In this document: positions 1-6,007 of the stretch, in pieces | Numbering within the stretch: the stretch's first letter is position 1 | How the letters are laid out: every line of letters starts with the position of its first letter | Source of the DNA: an uncultured Bacilli bacterium | GTDB lineage: Bacteria > Bacillota_I > Bacilli_A > RF39 > UBA660 | Reading direction: 5' to 3' | DNA length: 6,309 bases | NCBI GenBank assembly: GCA_949746915.1 | Contig: CATKEA010000270.1 | Location: 1-6,309 of the forward strand | Made by a program: the position numbers and the translations under genes | The notes under the pieces: model-generated | The model's input: only the letters and a program-made list of their open reading frames with translations | What the model was told of the DNA's origin: nothing | Databases searched by the model: none

Positions 1-130
1 CTTCCTTTGTAACCTCTAATAAAAGTGGTGTACTAGTAGCTACTGATTTTTCTTCTTTTTGCTCTTTTGTACAGCCACTACTAATAAACAAAAAAGCTAA
101 CAATAATACTATATACTTTAATTTTTTCAT
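1..130 (-). CDS. Putative lipoprotein, N-terminal part (runs off left edge)
   Basis: The reading frame begins at the ATG at 130-128 and stays open for 43 codons to the window edge, so only the N-terminus is visible. The product starts MKKLKYIVLLLAFLFISSGC: two lysines plus a third, a hydrophobic core and a cysteine at residue 20 preceded by SSG. This is a lipoprotein signal peptide, with cleavage expected before Cys20 and lipid attachment to that Cys. A charged, Lys/Glu-rich linker (TKEQKEEKS) follows, as is usual for surface lipoproteins. The ribosome binding site AGGGG (142-138) overlaps the stop codon of the upstream DUF4026 gene, and only 13 bases separate that stop from this ATG. The two genes are therefore almost certainly cotranscribed and translationally coupled. 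The lipobox is slightly atypical, with Ser rather than Leu at -3. The function of the mature domain cannot be told from this fragment. Confidence 0.8.
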   Translation of the reverse strand, partial: MKKLKYIVLLLAFLFISSGCTKEQKEEKSVATSTPLLLEVTKE

Positions 131-143
131 AAAATTACCCCTA

Positions 144-1409
144 CTATTTATTTAATATATATACATTTCCTGGAGTAATAGGAAATTTAGGAGTATATAT
201 AACCCAATCTGTAACATCAGAAACAGTAAACCATCTCTCATCACCAACTTGAATACCACTTACATTATATGGCTCTTGTAATAACTTTGCCTTAAATTTA
301 TCTCCCTTGAAACAACAAAGTTCAAACCAAATATGCTCAAAATCATCTTTTTCACCACCATCAACAGGCAACCCAATTTTTATCAAAATTCTATTTTCCT
401 TATCCTCTTTAGCATCACATACAAAATTAAATCTCTCCATAGCAAGGGCCTTCATTCGAGCAGTCTCTTCATTACTTATAAAAAAGATTGGATTATCTTC
501 CCATAAACTATCAAAACAAGAAACCTTAGATAGTTTTCCATCTCTCTCATCAGACTCACTCTTATAAAGAAAAATAACGCTCGTTTTGCTATTATGTCCA
601 TCTTTTCTATCATTAACGTTACCTAAACCTAAATGCTTATACTCTTTTAAAGCTTTAGTCCAAGAAAGACAAGTTACAACTACTGGTTGTCGATTAGATA
701 AAACTCCTATATAGGCACTACCTTGATAATCTATCTTCTTATCAATCAAATAATTTGCAAATGTTGCAATTAAATTATAATGACTATTATAAATATCTCT
801 ATTAGATTGTAAAACCTCAAGTTCTGTAATTCCACATCTACAAAGTCCATGAGTATGTAGCCAGACTTCACCATCTTCAGAAGTGACTGCCTGCACAGTA
901 TATAAATCATTAGCACTTGGTAAAACTTTAGAACTAGCTGTCATTTTTACCCATGAAACAGGAAGCATTTTTTCAGAACTTTCATCTAAAACACCAAGCA
1001 TATCAGGAATCATTGCACAAGCAAGTTTTAACTGCAAATGATATGCTTTTTTAGAATCATCTTTAAACTTCATAAATATTGTCAAAGCCATATTTGCTAA
1101 TCTTAATTTCTCAATTTCTTCATTAGAAAAATAATAATTTTTGTTAACATAAAACTCATTTAAAGAAAAATCTGCTGGATAAAAACCAACTTCATAGTCT
1201 TCACCATCGTATCTTATTTTCATCTTGCCTGGTTCTAGTGCTGTTAAATTTTGCTTTTCTTTAATTTCAACACCTTCGATACTATCAACTCTTTCAAAAA
1301 TAGTATCCAATAATTCCTTAGTTGGATTTTCTGACACAATCATCATATAAGAACTTTCTTCCCAATACCCAAGTGGCTGTTCTTTAAGCCTATTTATACC
1401 AAATTTCAT
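144..1409 (-). CDS. DUF4026 protein with C-terminal DUF2314-like domain
   Basis: A 421-residue soluble protein with no signal peptide or membrane segment, so it is predicted to be cytosolic. I recognise the central motif WLHTHGLCRCGITELE (about residues 183-198) as typical of DUF4026-type proteins. The C-terminal ~65 residues (about 352-418: HIWFEL, then LLQEPYNV, IQVGDERWFTVSDVTDWVIY) resemble DUF2314, a small domain found alone or fused in many bacteria. No biochemical function is established for either. The conserved His/Cys residues in the central motif are suggestive but are not proof of catalysis or metal binding. I chose the ATG at 1409: the upstream in-frame ATG at 1424 reads ATGGAGGAG and is itself part of the ribosome binding site GGAGGAG, which lies 6 nt before the chosen ATG. 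A probable promoter lies in the 72-base gap after the ABC-F gene. The downstream lipoprotein is tightly coupled. Confidence 0.85.
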   Translation of the reverse strand: MKFGINRLKEQPLGYWEESSYMMIVSENPTKELLDTIFERVDSIEGVEIKEKQNLTALEPGKMKIRYDGEDYEVGFYPADFSLNEFYVNKNYYFSNEEIEKLRLANMALTIFMKFKDDSKKAYHLQLKLACAMIPDMLGVLDESSEKMLPVSWVKMTASSKVLPSANDLYTVQAVTSEDGEVWLHTHGLCRCGITELEVLQSNRDIYNSHYNLIATFANYLIDKKIDYQGSAYIGVLSNRQPVVVTCLSWTKALKEYKHLGLGNVNDRKDGHNSKTSVIFLYKSESDERDGKLSKVSCFDSLWEDNPIFFISNEETARMKALAMERFNFVCDAKEDKENRILIKIGLPVDGGEKDDFEHIWFELCCFKGDKFKAKLLQEPYNVSGIQVGDERWFTVSDVTDWVIYTPKFPITPGNVYILNK

Positions 1410-1448
1410 CTTTATCTCCTCCATTCATCTACACATATTCATAAACCA

Positions 1449-1478
1449 ATCATATCACATTTTAAATAATTACAACAA
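1449..1478 (-). promoter_or_regulatory. Probable promoter for the DUF4026-lipoprotein unit
   Basis: On the minus strand an extended -10 box TGATATGAT (1457-1449; TGn plus TATGAT, 5 of 6 matches to TATAAT) sits 18 bp downstream of a weak -35, TTGTTG (1478-1473). Initiation would fall near 1442, giving a leader of roughly 30 bases before the ATG at 1409. The weak -35 is compatible with an extended -10. In a very AT-rich region chance matches are common, so this is a moderate call. Confidence 0.45.
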
Positions 1479-1496
1479 TTACTTTCACATAAATAT

Positions 1497-3002
1497 CTAG
1501 CATATTTGCTTAAGACCATCAAAATTTAAAACATAAAGACTATCAACTACTTGTTCAATATACTTTCTATCATGAGAAACACTTATTATTGTACCCTTAT
1601 ACTCCTTTAAAACCTTTCTAATAACAGGATTAGATAAAGGACTAACATTTCTTGTTGGTTCATCTAATAACAAAACATTACATCCGTCCAATACAAACTT
1701 TAAAAGAAACAATTTAGCTTTTGTACCATTACTTAAACTACTAATTTTACCAGTCATTTCCTCCTTCGTAAACTTCATATTACCTAAATACTTTCTAATA
1801 TTAGTAATAGTATCTTTATCACCATTTGAACATAAAAATGAAAAAACATCATCATAAGCATTCAAAACATCATCATAATTTTGTGGCATATAGCCAATTT
1901 TTATATCATCCCTATTTCTAATTTTCTCATTTATCATCTTCAACAACGTTGACTTTCCAACACCATTATTACCAATAATACACATATGAACATTACCTAT
2001 TATTTCTAGTTTAATATTCCTAGCTAACAATTTATCACCTACTAAAAGTTCAGGAATATCCATAGTAACAATTTTTTTCATCTTTGTTACCATAACATTA
2101 CTTTCAAAAGAAAAATTAATATTTTCTTCAACATCAGGAACTTCAGTCAAACAAGTATCATCTAACCTTTTCTCTTGAGACTTAAGTGCATGCATTTTCT
2201 TTTTTAAAAGTTTAGCACCATGTGGATCACTTCTTGAAATAGTATTTTGTTGATACTCTACTTTCTGCATAATTTGCTTCAATTTATCCTGTTTCTTTTT
2301 AAATTGCCTTTTTTCTGCCTGAGATACCTGTATCTGTTTATCAATAGCACGAAGTCGCATAGAAACATAGGTCTCATAATCTATAGCAAGCAAAGTATGA
2401 CGACAAACTGTTTTATTTTTTAACTGTTCAATATGTAAAATCATATTAGCAGTATTAGCTAAAAGCACCTCATCATGAGACACATAGATAACAACTTTAG
2501 ATGTATTATTAATAAAATCTTCTAACCATTCAAGTGTACTAATATCTAAATCATTAGTTGGTTCATCCAATAATAAAATATCTGCATCATCAAGTAAAAG
2601 TTTTAATATGCCAACCTTTACTTTTTCTCCGCCTGATAAAGTTATAATCTCTCGTTCAATTACATCATCTGATAAATTTATTAAAGCTAAATACTTATAT
2701 AAATCATTTACCTTACTATAATAATCACAATCATCAATAAATAAAAAATCATATACTGTTTTCCTTAAATTTTCATAGTTCATAGATTGTTCCAAATACC
2801 CTATTCTATGACCTTTTAAATTAATACTACCAGTAACACTACCATAAGAAAGATTCCCAAAAATTGCCTTTAATAACGTCGACTTACCATTTCCTTCCTC
2901 TCCAATAATGGCAAGCTTGTCACCACTATTCAAATTAAAAGATAAATCTTTAATCAAATATCTATCATTATAAAATATACTTAAATTTCTTATTTCTAAC
3001 AT
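1497..3002 (-). CDS. ABC-F family ATPase, probable ribosome-protection / antibiotic-resistance type
   Basis: A 501-residue protein with two ABC ATPase domains and no membrane segments, the ABC-F layout. Domain 1 has Walker A GEEGNGKST (34-42), signature LSGGE (122-126), Walker B ILLLDE (142-147) followed by PTNDLD, and H-switch His176. Domain 2 has Walker A GNNGVGKST (344-352), a degenerate signature LSNGT (423-427), Walker B VLLLDE (443-448) and His477. In domain 2 the D-loop is replaced by PTRNVSPLSNP, a variant I associate with Firmicutes ABC-F relatives of the resistance type. The inter-domain linker (about 205-290) is Lys/Gln-rich and helical with the motif SRSDPHGAKLLKKKM. In this family it reaches toward the P-site tRNA and peptidyl-transferase centre. 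The likely role is dislodging ribosome-bound drugs or rescuing stalled ribosomes; the drug class cannot be inferred. The start is the ATG at 3002, 6 nt after AAGGAGG. The upstream TTG at 3029 lies before that site. It is preceded by a leader peptide and alternative hairpins. Confidence 0.95.
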   Translation of the reverse strand: MLEIRNLSIFYNDRYLIKDLSFNLNSGDKLAIIGEEGNGKSTLLKAIFGNLSYGSVTGSINLKGHRIGYLEQSMNYENLRKTVYDFLFIDDCDYYSKVNDLYKYLALINLSDDVIEREIITLSGGEKVKVGILKLLLDDADILLLDEPTNDLDISTLEWLEDFINNTSKVVIYVSHDEVLLANTANMILHIEQLKNKTVCRHTLLAIDYETYVSMRLRAIDKQIQVSQAEKRQFKKKQDKLKQIMQKVEYQQNTISRSDPHGAKLLKKKMHALKSQEKRLDDTCLTEVPDVEENINFSFESNVMVTKMKKIVTMDIPELLVGDKLLARNIKLEIIGNVHMCIIGNNGVGKSTLLKMINEKIRNRDDIKIGYMPQNYDDVLNAYDDVFSFLCSNGDKDTITNIRKYLGNMKFTKEEMTGKISSLSNGTKAKLFLLKFVLDGCNVLLLDEPTRNVSPLSNPVIRKVLKEYKGTIISVSHDRKYIEQVVDSLYVLNFDGLKQIC

Positions 3003-3039
3003 ATTATGCCTCCTTAATGGCATAATCAAAGTTTATGCC
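3003..3039 (-). promoter_or_regulatory. Three-arm translational attenuator overlapping the ABC-F ribosome binding site
   Basis: In the minus-strand RNA three arms follow each other: A = GGCATAA (3039-3033), B = ATTATGCC (3026-3019), C = GGCATAAT (3010-3003). A and B can form a 7-bp stem with a 7-nt loop. B and C can form a perfect 8-bp stem with an 8-nt loop. Arm C contains the last two G of the AAGGAGG ribosome binding site (3015-3009) and ends directly against the ABC-F start ATG (3002). A:B and B:C are mutually exclusive because both need B. Arm A begins only three bases after the stop of the leader peptide, so a ribosome finishing the leader would mask it. Leader plus competing hairpins is the established plan of erm and some ABC-F regulators; the polarity of this switch is inferred. 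Confidence 0.6.
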
Positions 3040-3042
3040 GAC

Positions 3043-3063
3043 TTATAGATTTAATATTCTCAT
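3043..3063 (-). CDS. Leader peptide MRILNL upstream of the ABC-F gene
   Basis: A six-codon mini-ORF ATG AGA ATA TTA AAT CTA TAA occupies the gap between the LRR-transglutaminase gene and the ABC-F gene. It is preceded by GAGGAGGTG (3079-3071), the closest match in the window to the full anti-Shine-Dalgarno complement, about 9 nt from the ATG. Such a site in front of a six-residue product argues that translation itself, not the peptide as an enzyme, is the point. The stop lies 3 nt before arm A of the attenuator. Leader peptides of this size are known before inducible macrolide/lincosamide resistance genes, but I do not recognise a known arrest motif in this one. Confidence 0.6.
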   Translation of the reverse strand: MRILNL

Positions 3064-3085
3064 TTTACTTCACCTCCTCATTTTC

Positions 3086-4426
3086 CTACATTAATATCTT
3101 TTTTTGCAAAACTTTATTACTACTTAAAACAGGATTTTTATTTGAAATATGAAAAGAATCATTCAAGCTATCTAAAGGAACTAAATACCAATCCAAATCA
3201 TAATTACCTGATTCAAACAGATTTGCTACATTGCTATACTTACAATCTATAAATGTAGCATCTAACCCATAATAAACATCATCAATTTTCACAAGATTCC
3301 AAGCATGCTCTTTATTCTGTAAATAAATACATTTTAAGCCAACCCTTTTAGCTAATGCACTAACTAACGCTGCATAATTTCCACATATTGCATTATCACT
3401 ATCCTCCAAAGCTGTATAAAGCAAACCTCGTTCATAATGCTTATAGCCCAAAAAATATGAATTCTTACTTCCAACTATTTTATCATCATAAGACAAACTA
3501 TTACAAACATAAATTAAAATTTTATTTAATTTTTCTTGATCTGTATCATCTGATAATATATTTAAACTACTTACGATATCATCTAACTTGGCATTTATCA
3601 AACATACCTCACTCATCAAATTAACATTATTTTTTAATGCTGTAATTTTTACATTATTTTCGGTTAATGTATTAAAATCTCCTGTTGTAAAATCAACAGC
3701 AATCGTATAGCTTTTAGGATTTTCAAATTTTAGCTCATCTAAAAAAATTAATTTCTTATAATCTACACTACAAGTAGTTGAAACATCTAATTTCAACTTT
3801 TTTAAAAATGTCATTGATTCAAACAAATTACTAGGTATACCTTCATCTAATTTCATTTGCAAAATTTTTAACCCATTACAACTACTAAGCATACTTATAT
3901 TTTCATAAACACAATTATATAACATAAGATTATTTAATTTTTCTAACTCTAAAAGCCATAATACATCTAAATATCCTGGGCTATTTATAGAAAGATACTC
4001 AAGATTTTCACACTTTCTTATATTACTTAAATTATCATTTGAAAATGGTACTTTTTCATAAATAACTAGTTTAGAAAGATTAGACATACCATCTAAAAAA
4101 CTTAAATCTATTCCTCCATTAAGATTATATATTTCTAATCTCGTCAAATTTCTACAACAATTCAAAAAAGAAAAGTCATACTGATAACAATCACTAAACA
4201 CTTTTATACAAATCTTTTCAAATGAGTCACTATTATTTAACAAAGTGCTATATGAAATAAAACTTCCGCTATCCATATCATAAATTGTAATAGCCGAATC
4301 AAGATTTTGAACCGATATATTTTCTACATCACTTGCATAAACACTTTCTACATTTATTGATATATTAAATAAACTTAAACTATATAACCCAAGTTTTAAG
4401 TTATTTAACATTTTCTTACTTAACAT
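3086..4426 (-). CDS. Secreted leucine-rich-repeat protein with transglutaminase-like domain
   Basis: A 446-residue protein. Residues 1-31 form a signal peptide (Lys-rich N-terminus, hydrophobic core around 11-25, cleavage expected after VYA31), so it is exported. Residues about 85-235 hold irregular leucine-rich repeats (LTRLEIYNL, LSKLVIYE, LEYLSIN, LNNLMLYN, LKILQMKL, LKKLKLDV), as in internalin/BspA-like surface proteins. Residues about 295-395 are a transglutaminase-like fold: Cys348 in AICGNYAALVSALAKRVG, His374 in EHAWNLVKID and Asp389 in YYGLDATF form the expected Cys-His-Asp triad in order. Family members are papain-like proteases, cross-linkers or peptidoglycan-related enzymes; the substrate here is unknown, and the LRR part probably provides binding. 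No LPXTG or other wall anchor is seen at the C-terminus. The start ATG at 4426 has GAGAGG about 12 nt upstream, a rather long spacing; the alternative ATG at 4411 has no better site. No terminator separates it from the ABC-F leader, so cotranscription is likely. Confidence 0.85.
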   Translation of the reverse strand: MLSKKMLNNLKLGLYSLSLFNISINVESVYASDVENISVQNLDSAITIYDMDSGSFISYSTLLNNSDSFEKICIKVFSDCYQYDFSFLNCCRNLTRLEIYNLNGGIDLSFLDGMSNLSKLVIYEKVPFSNDNLSNIRKCENLEYLSINSPGYLDVLWLLELEKLNNLMLYNCVYENISMLSSCNGLKILQMKLDEGIPSNLFESMTFLKKLKLDVSTTCSVDYKKLIFLDELKFENPKSYTIAVDFTTGDFNTLTENNVKITALKNNVNLMSEVCLINAKLDDIVSSLNILSDDTDQEKLNKILIYVCNSLSYDDKIVGSKNSYFLGYKHYERGLLYTALEDSDNAICGNYAALVSALAKRVGLKCIYLQNKEHAWNLVKIDDVYYGLDATFIDCKYSNVANLFESGNYDLDWYLVPLDSLNDSFHISNKNPVLSSNKVLQKKILM

Positions 4427-4463
4427 TTACTACTACTACCTCTCTTTACTACTATCTTGTATT

Positions 4464-4493
4464 ACAATAAAATATTTAATATTGATTAATCAA
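4464..4493 (-). promoter_or_regulatory. Possible promoter/operator region of the LRR-transglutaminase gene
   Basis: The minus strand shows TTGATT (4493-4488) and TATTGT (4469-4464) 18 bp apart, each 4 of 6 to consensus. The -35-like box is half of a perfect 12-bp palindrome TTGATTAATCAA (4482-4493), which could be an operator. A competing -10 (TATAAT, 4512-4507) lies upstream and would start RNA in the G7 run at 4502-4496, but it has no -35. The choice between them cannot be made from sequence alone. Confidence 0.22.
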
Positions 4494-4495
4494 CT

Positions 4496-4502
4496 CCCCC
4501 CC
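4496..4502. repeat. C7/G7 homopolymer in the AT-rich upstream region of the LRR gene
   Basis: Seven consecutive C on the plus strand (G on the minus strand) stand in an otherwise very AT-rich intergenic region, directly next to the 12-bp palindrome. Such tracts are prone to slippage during replication or transcription initiation. No functional role is shown here. Confidence 0.6.
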
Positions 4503-4549
4503 TATTATTATAATAACACTAAAAAAAGCTTTTTTAAACAATTTAATCA

Positions 4550-4587
4550 TATAAAGAAAGAAAAACAAGATATTCCTACCTTGTTTT
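4550..4587 (-). terminator. Intrinsic terminator after the Cdd1-like gene
   Basis: Minus-strand RNA has AAAACAAG (4587-4580), a 10-nt loop and CTTGTTTT (4569-4562). This perfect 8-bp stem is followed by a T-rich tail (TTCTTTCTTT). It lies about 50 bases after the Cdd1 stop codon. The stem is AT-rich and the tail is interrupted by C, so it may be of moderate strength. The plus-strand tail is less T-rich, which favours the minus direction. Confidence 0.72.
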
Positions 4588-4637
4588 AAAAAACTATATA
4601 CATCATTATAACTTTTTTATTTCATTCTTATACAATA

Positions 4638-4913
4638 CTATTTGTCTTTCCAATACCACCACTTTAATTTTTCATTCTGTTTATCATTAACATTAATTTC
4701 ATCTTTATGTTCTGCATAATAAACAGCCATTCTAAAAACATACAATTGACATTTATCTTCTTGATATTTTTTTATAGAACAAACCTTTAAATATAAATCT
4801 TCTGGATCTCTTCCTTTTAATTCCTCAACACAAGTAATACCAATATTTAATAAATCTTCTTTGGTATTCTTACCAACATAAGGTATTGAAAGTGAATCAG
4901 TTTTAGTTGTCAT
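4638..4913 (-). CDS. Cdd1-like helix-hairpin-helix protein (pathogenicity-locus family)
   Basis: A 91-residue soluble protein. The N-terminal IPYVGKNTKEDLLNIGI (about 10-26) is a helix-hairpin-helix DNA-binding motif, followed by VEELKGRDPEDLYLKVC and the closing LKWWYWKD. This order and the full length match the small family named after Cdd1, which flanks the Clostridioides difficile toxin locus. Some members are annotated as putative mitomycin-resistance proteins without firm proof. Cys45 and Cys55 bracket the middle loop, a typical feature of the family as I recall it. Probable role: binding of structured or damaged DNA; the cellular function is unknown. I chose the ATG at 4913, with GGAG (4925-4922) 8 nt upstream. 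The in-frame GTG at 4922 overlaps that site and is rejected. The gene appears monocistronic, with its own promoter and terminators on both sides. Confidence 0.87.
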   Translation of the reverse strand: MTTKTDSLSIPYVGKNTKEDLLNIGITCVEELKGRDPEDLYLKVCSIKKYQEDKCQLYVFRMAVYYAEHKDEINVNDKQNEKLKWWYWKDK

Positions 4914-4931
4914 ATTTATCACTCCACTAAC

Positions 4932-4961
4932 ATTATATCAAAAATATCAATTAATAAACAA
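4932..4961 (-). promoter_or_regulatory. Extended -10 promoter of the Cdd1-like gene
   Basis: On the minus strand a perfect extended -10, TGATATAAT (4940-4932), lies 18 bp from a weak -35, TTGTTT (4961-4956), just after the terminator of the preceding operon. Initiation near 4925 would leave a leader of only about 12 bases, starting at or next to the GGAG ribosome binding site. The architecture matches the promoter proposed at 1478-1449. Confidence 0.62.
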
Positions 4962-4996
4962 AAAAAGCAAATTACCTGATTGATAACTCACTTTTT
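4955..4996 (-). terminator. Intrinsic terminator of the merR-ybjQ operon
   Basis: Minus-strand RNA can pair AAAAAGTGAGTTA (4996-4984) with TAATTTGCTTTTT (4974-4962) across a 9-nt loop, a 13-bp stem with three G-U wobbles. The pairing runs into a T7 run (4966-4960) and then GTTT. The G-U pairs exist only in the minus-strand transcript, so the terminator is directional. It begins about 35 bases after the YbjQ stop codon. Confidence 0.78.
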
Positions 4997-5030
4997 CACC
5001 TATGACACTAATCTACTTCTAAACTAATAT

Positions 5031-5360
5031 CTATTTACTTACTTTTTCCTTGATTTTTACAGCTGTTCCATAAACAATAATCTCAGCTGCTCCATTCATA
5101 ACTGATGATGACCCATATCTTATATTAATAATAGCATCTGCTCCCAAACTATTGGCATCATCAACCATTCTCTTTGTTGCAATCTGTCTTGCTGTTGAAA
5201 TCATATCTGTATAACTAGCTATTTCTCCTCCTACAATTGTTTTCATCCCAGCCATAAAGTCCTTACCAATATTTTTAGACTGAACAACTTGACCTTTAAC
5301 AACACCTAAAGCTTCCTGAATATCATAACCAGGAATATAATCAATATTTACTAGCTTCAT
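5031..5360 (-). CDS. YbjQ/UPF0145 family protein (DUF74)
   Basis: A 109-residue protein covering the full length of the YbjQ family (about 100-110 residues). Diagnostic blocks are YIPGYDI near the N-terminus, MKTIVGGEIASYTDMISTAR (39-58), ADAIINIRYGSSS (74-86) and AAEIIVYGTAV (91-101). The family forms small pentameric rings and is often labelled 'heavy-metal-binding' from a domain name; a metal role is not established. No signal peptide is present, so it is cytosolic. The start is the ATG at 5360, 6 nt after GGAGGAG (5373-5367); the upstream ATG at 5375 forms part of that site. The first 20 bases overlap the end of the MerR gene, and the ribosome binding site lies inside MerR codons for GGEEDE. 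The two are translationally coupled, suggesting that YbjQ acts with, or under control of, the regulator. Confidence 0.92.
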   Translation of the reverse strand: MKLVNIDYIPGYDIQEALGVVKGQVVQSKNIGKDFMAGMKTIVGGEIASYTDMISTARQIATKRMVDDANSLGADAIINIRYGSSSVMNGAAEIIVYGTAVKIKEKVSK

Positions 5361-5985
5361 CTTCTTCTCCTCCATTAATCTCTTTTATCCTAATAATTAA
5401 ATTATAAGCGATGCCAACAATCGGAATAACAAATATTGCCATTAGAAAGATATATAATACCCAAGGCATCTTATCAACTTCTGTAAACTGAAAATATGAA
5501 ATAATACTAACTAAAAATACAAAGAAAACAGTAAATATAAAACTAGAAAAAACTGCTCCCCATATTTTTTTCGTCTTATTTGATTTAACATTTCTCATCG
5601 TAAAACCTTCTTTATTTAAAATATTAATTTGTTCAAAATATTTAGTAATATCTATTGTATCAAAACTATCATTTGACTTAGATATTTCTAAACACATATT
5701 TTTAATTTTTTTGTATTTGTCCTCTTCAATAATAATTTTATCAACACGATCTTCCATACACTCTTGTAGTGTTAGCTTTCTTTCATTTAATAGTTTAATA
5801 CTTCTAATTGGAACATCAAGCTCGCGAAGAAACTTTATTATTTTTAATTTTTCTACATCTTGATCACTATAAACTCGATAATCATTTTCAGCGTTTCGTT
5901 TTGGTTTTATAAGGCCATTCTCTTCATAAAATCTAATACTCTTTTTAGATAAACCAACCAATGTCTCAACTTCATTAATGAACAT
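5341..5985 (-). CDS. MerR-family regulator with two C-terminal transmembrane helices
   Basis: A 214-residue protein. Residues 1-70 are a MerR winged helix-turn-helix: MFINEVETLVGLSKKSIRFY, then ENGLIKPKRNAENDYRVYS, DQDVEKLKIIKFLRELDVPI and IKLLNE. A helical segment (about 75-105) is the expected dimerisation coil. Instead of a soluble ligand-binding domain, the C-terminus carries two hydrophobic helices (about 141-166 and 174-198), then a charged tail GGEEDEASKY. It should sit in the membrane with the DNA-binding part and the tail in the cytosol. MerR proteins act by twisting promoters with over-long spacers; here such a promoter lies just upstream, implying autoregulation. The start ATG at 5985 has AAAGGAG 6 nt upstream. 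It ends in TGA and overlaps YbjQ by 20 nt. The signal sensed is unknown; membrane perturbation or a membrane-soluble compound is possible (inference). No metal-binding Cys pair typical of CueR/ZntR is seen. Confidence 0.93.
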   Translation of the reverse strand: MFINEVETLVGLSKKSIRFYEENGLIKPKRNAENDYRVYSDQDVEKLKIIKFLRELDVPIRSIKLLNERKLTLQECMEDRVDKIIIEEDKYKKIKNMCLEISKSNDSFDTIDITKYFEQINILNKEGFTMRNVKSNKTKKIWGAVFSSFIFTVFFVFLVSIISYFQFTEVDKMPWVLYIFLMAIFVIPIVGIAYNLIIRIKEINGGEEDEASKY

Positions 5986-6007
5986 AGTTTTCTCCTTTCA
6001 TGTTTCA

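Noticed and set aside
307..567. 86-codon plus-strand open frame inside the DUF4026 gene
   Set aside because: It is antisense to a well-supported gene, Ser/Lys-rich with no domain, and has no ribosome binding site; it is a shadow of the other strand's codons.
1459..1485. Weak dyad TAATT..AATTA after the ABC-F gene as terminator
   Set aside because: Only five A-T pairs, with no proper T tail; it also overlaps the probable promoter of the next gene.
3003..3039. The attenuator hairpins as a transcription terminator
   Set aside because: No T-run follows either stem on the minus strand, so translational rather than transcriptional control is favoured.
3388..3624. 78-codon plus-strand open frame inside the LRR-transglutaminase gene
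   Set aside because: It is a Tyr/His/Leu-rich low-complexity translation, antisense to the part of the gene that encodes the catalytic Cys, and has no ribosome binding site.
4521..4535. Palindrome AAAAAAGCTTTTTT as a possible terminator
   Set aside because: It has no loop of its own and is all A/T apart from GC at the centre; folding would leave only A-T pairs. It lies too far from any stop codon compared with the better terminator at 4550-4587.
4605..4635. TTGTAT-19-TATAAT promoter-like pair after the Cdd1 stop
   Set aside because: It would start RNA only about 10 bases before the intrinsic terminator at 4587-4550, leaving a product of ~50 nt; most likely a chance AT-rich match.
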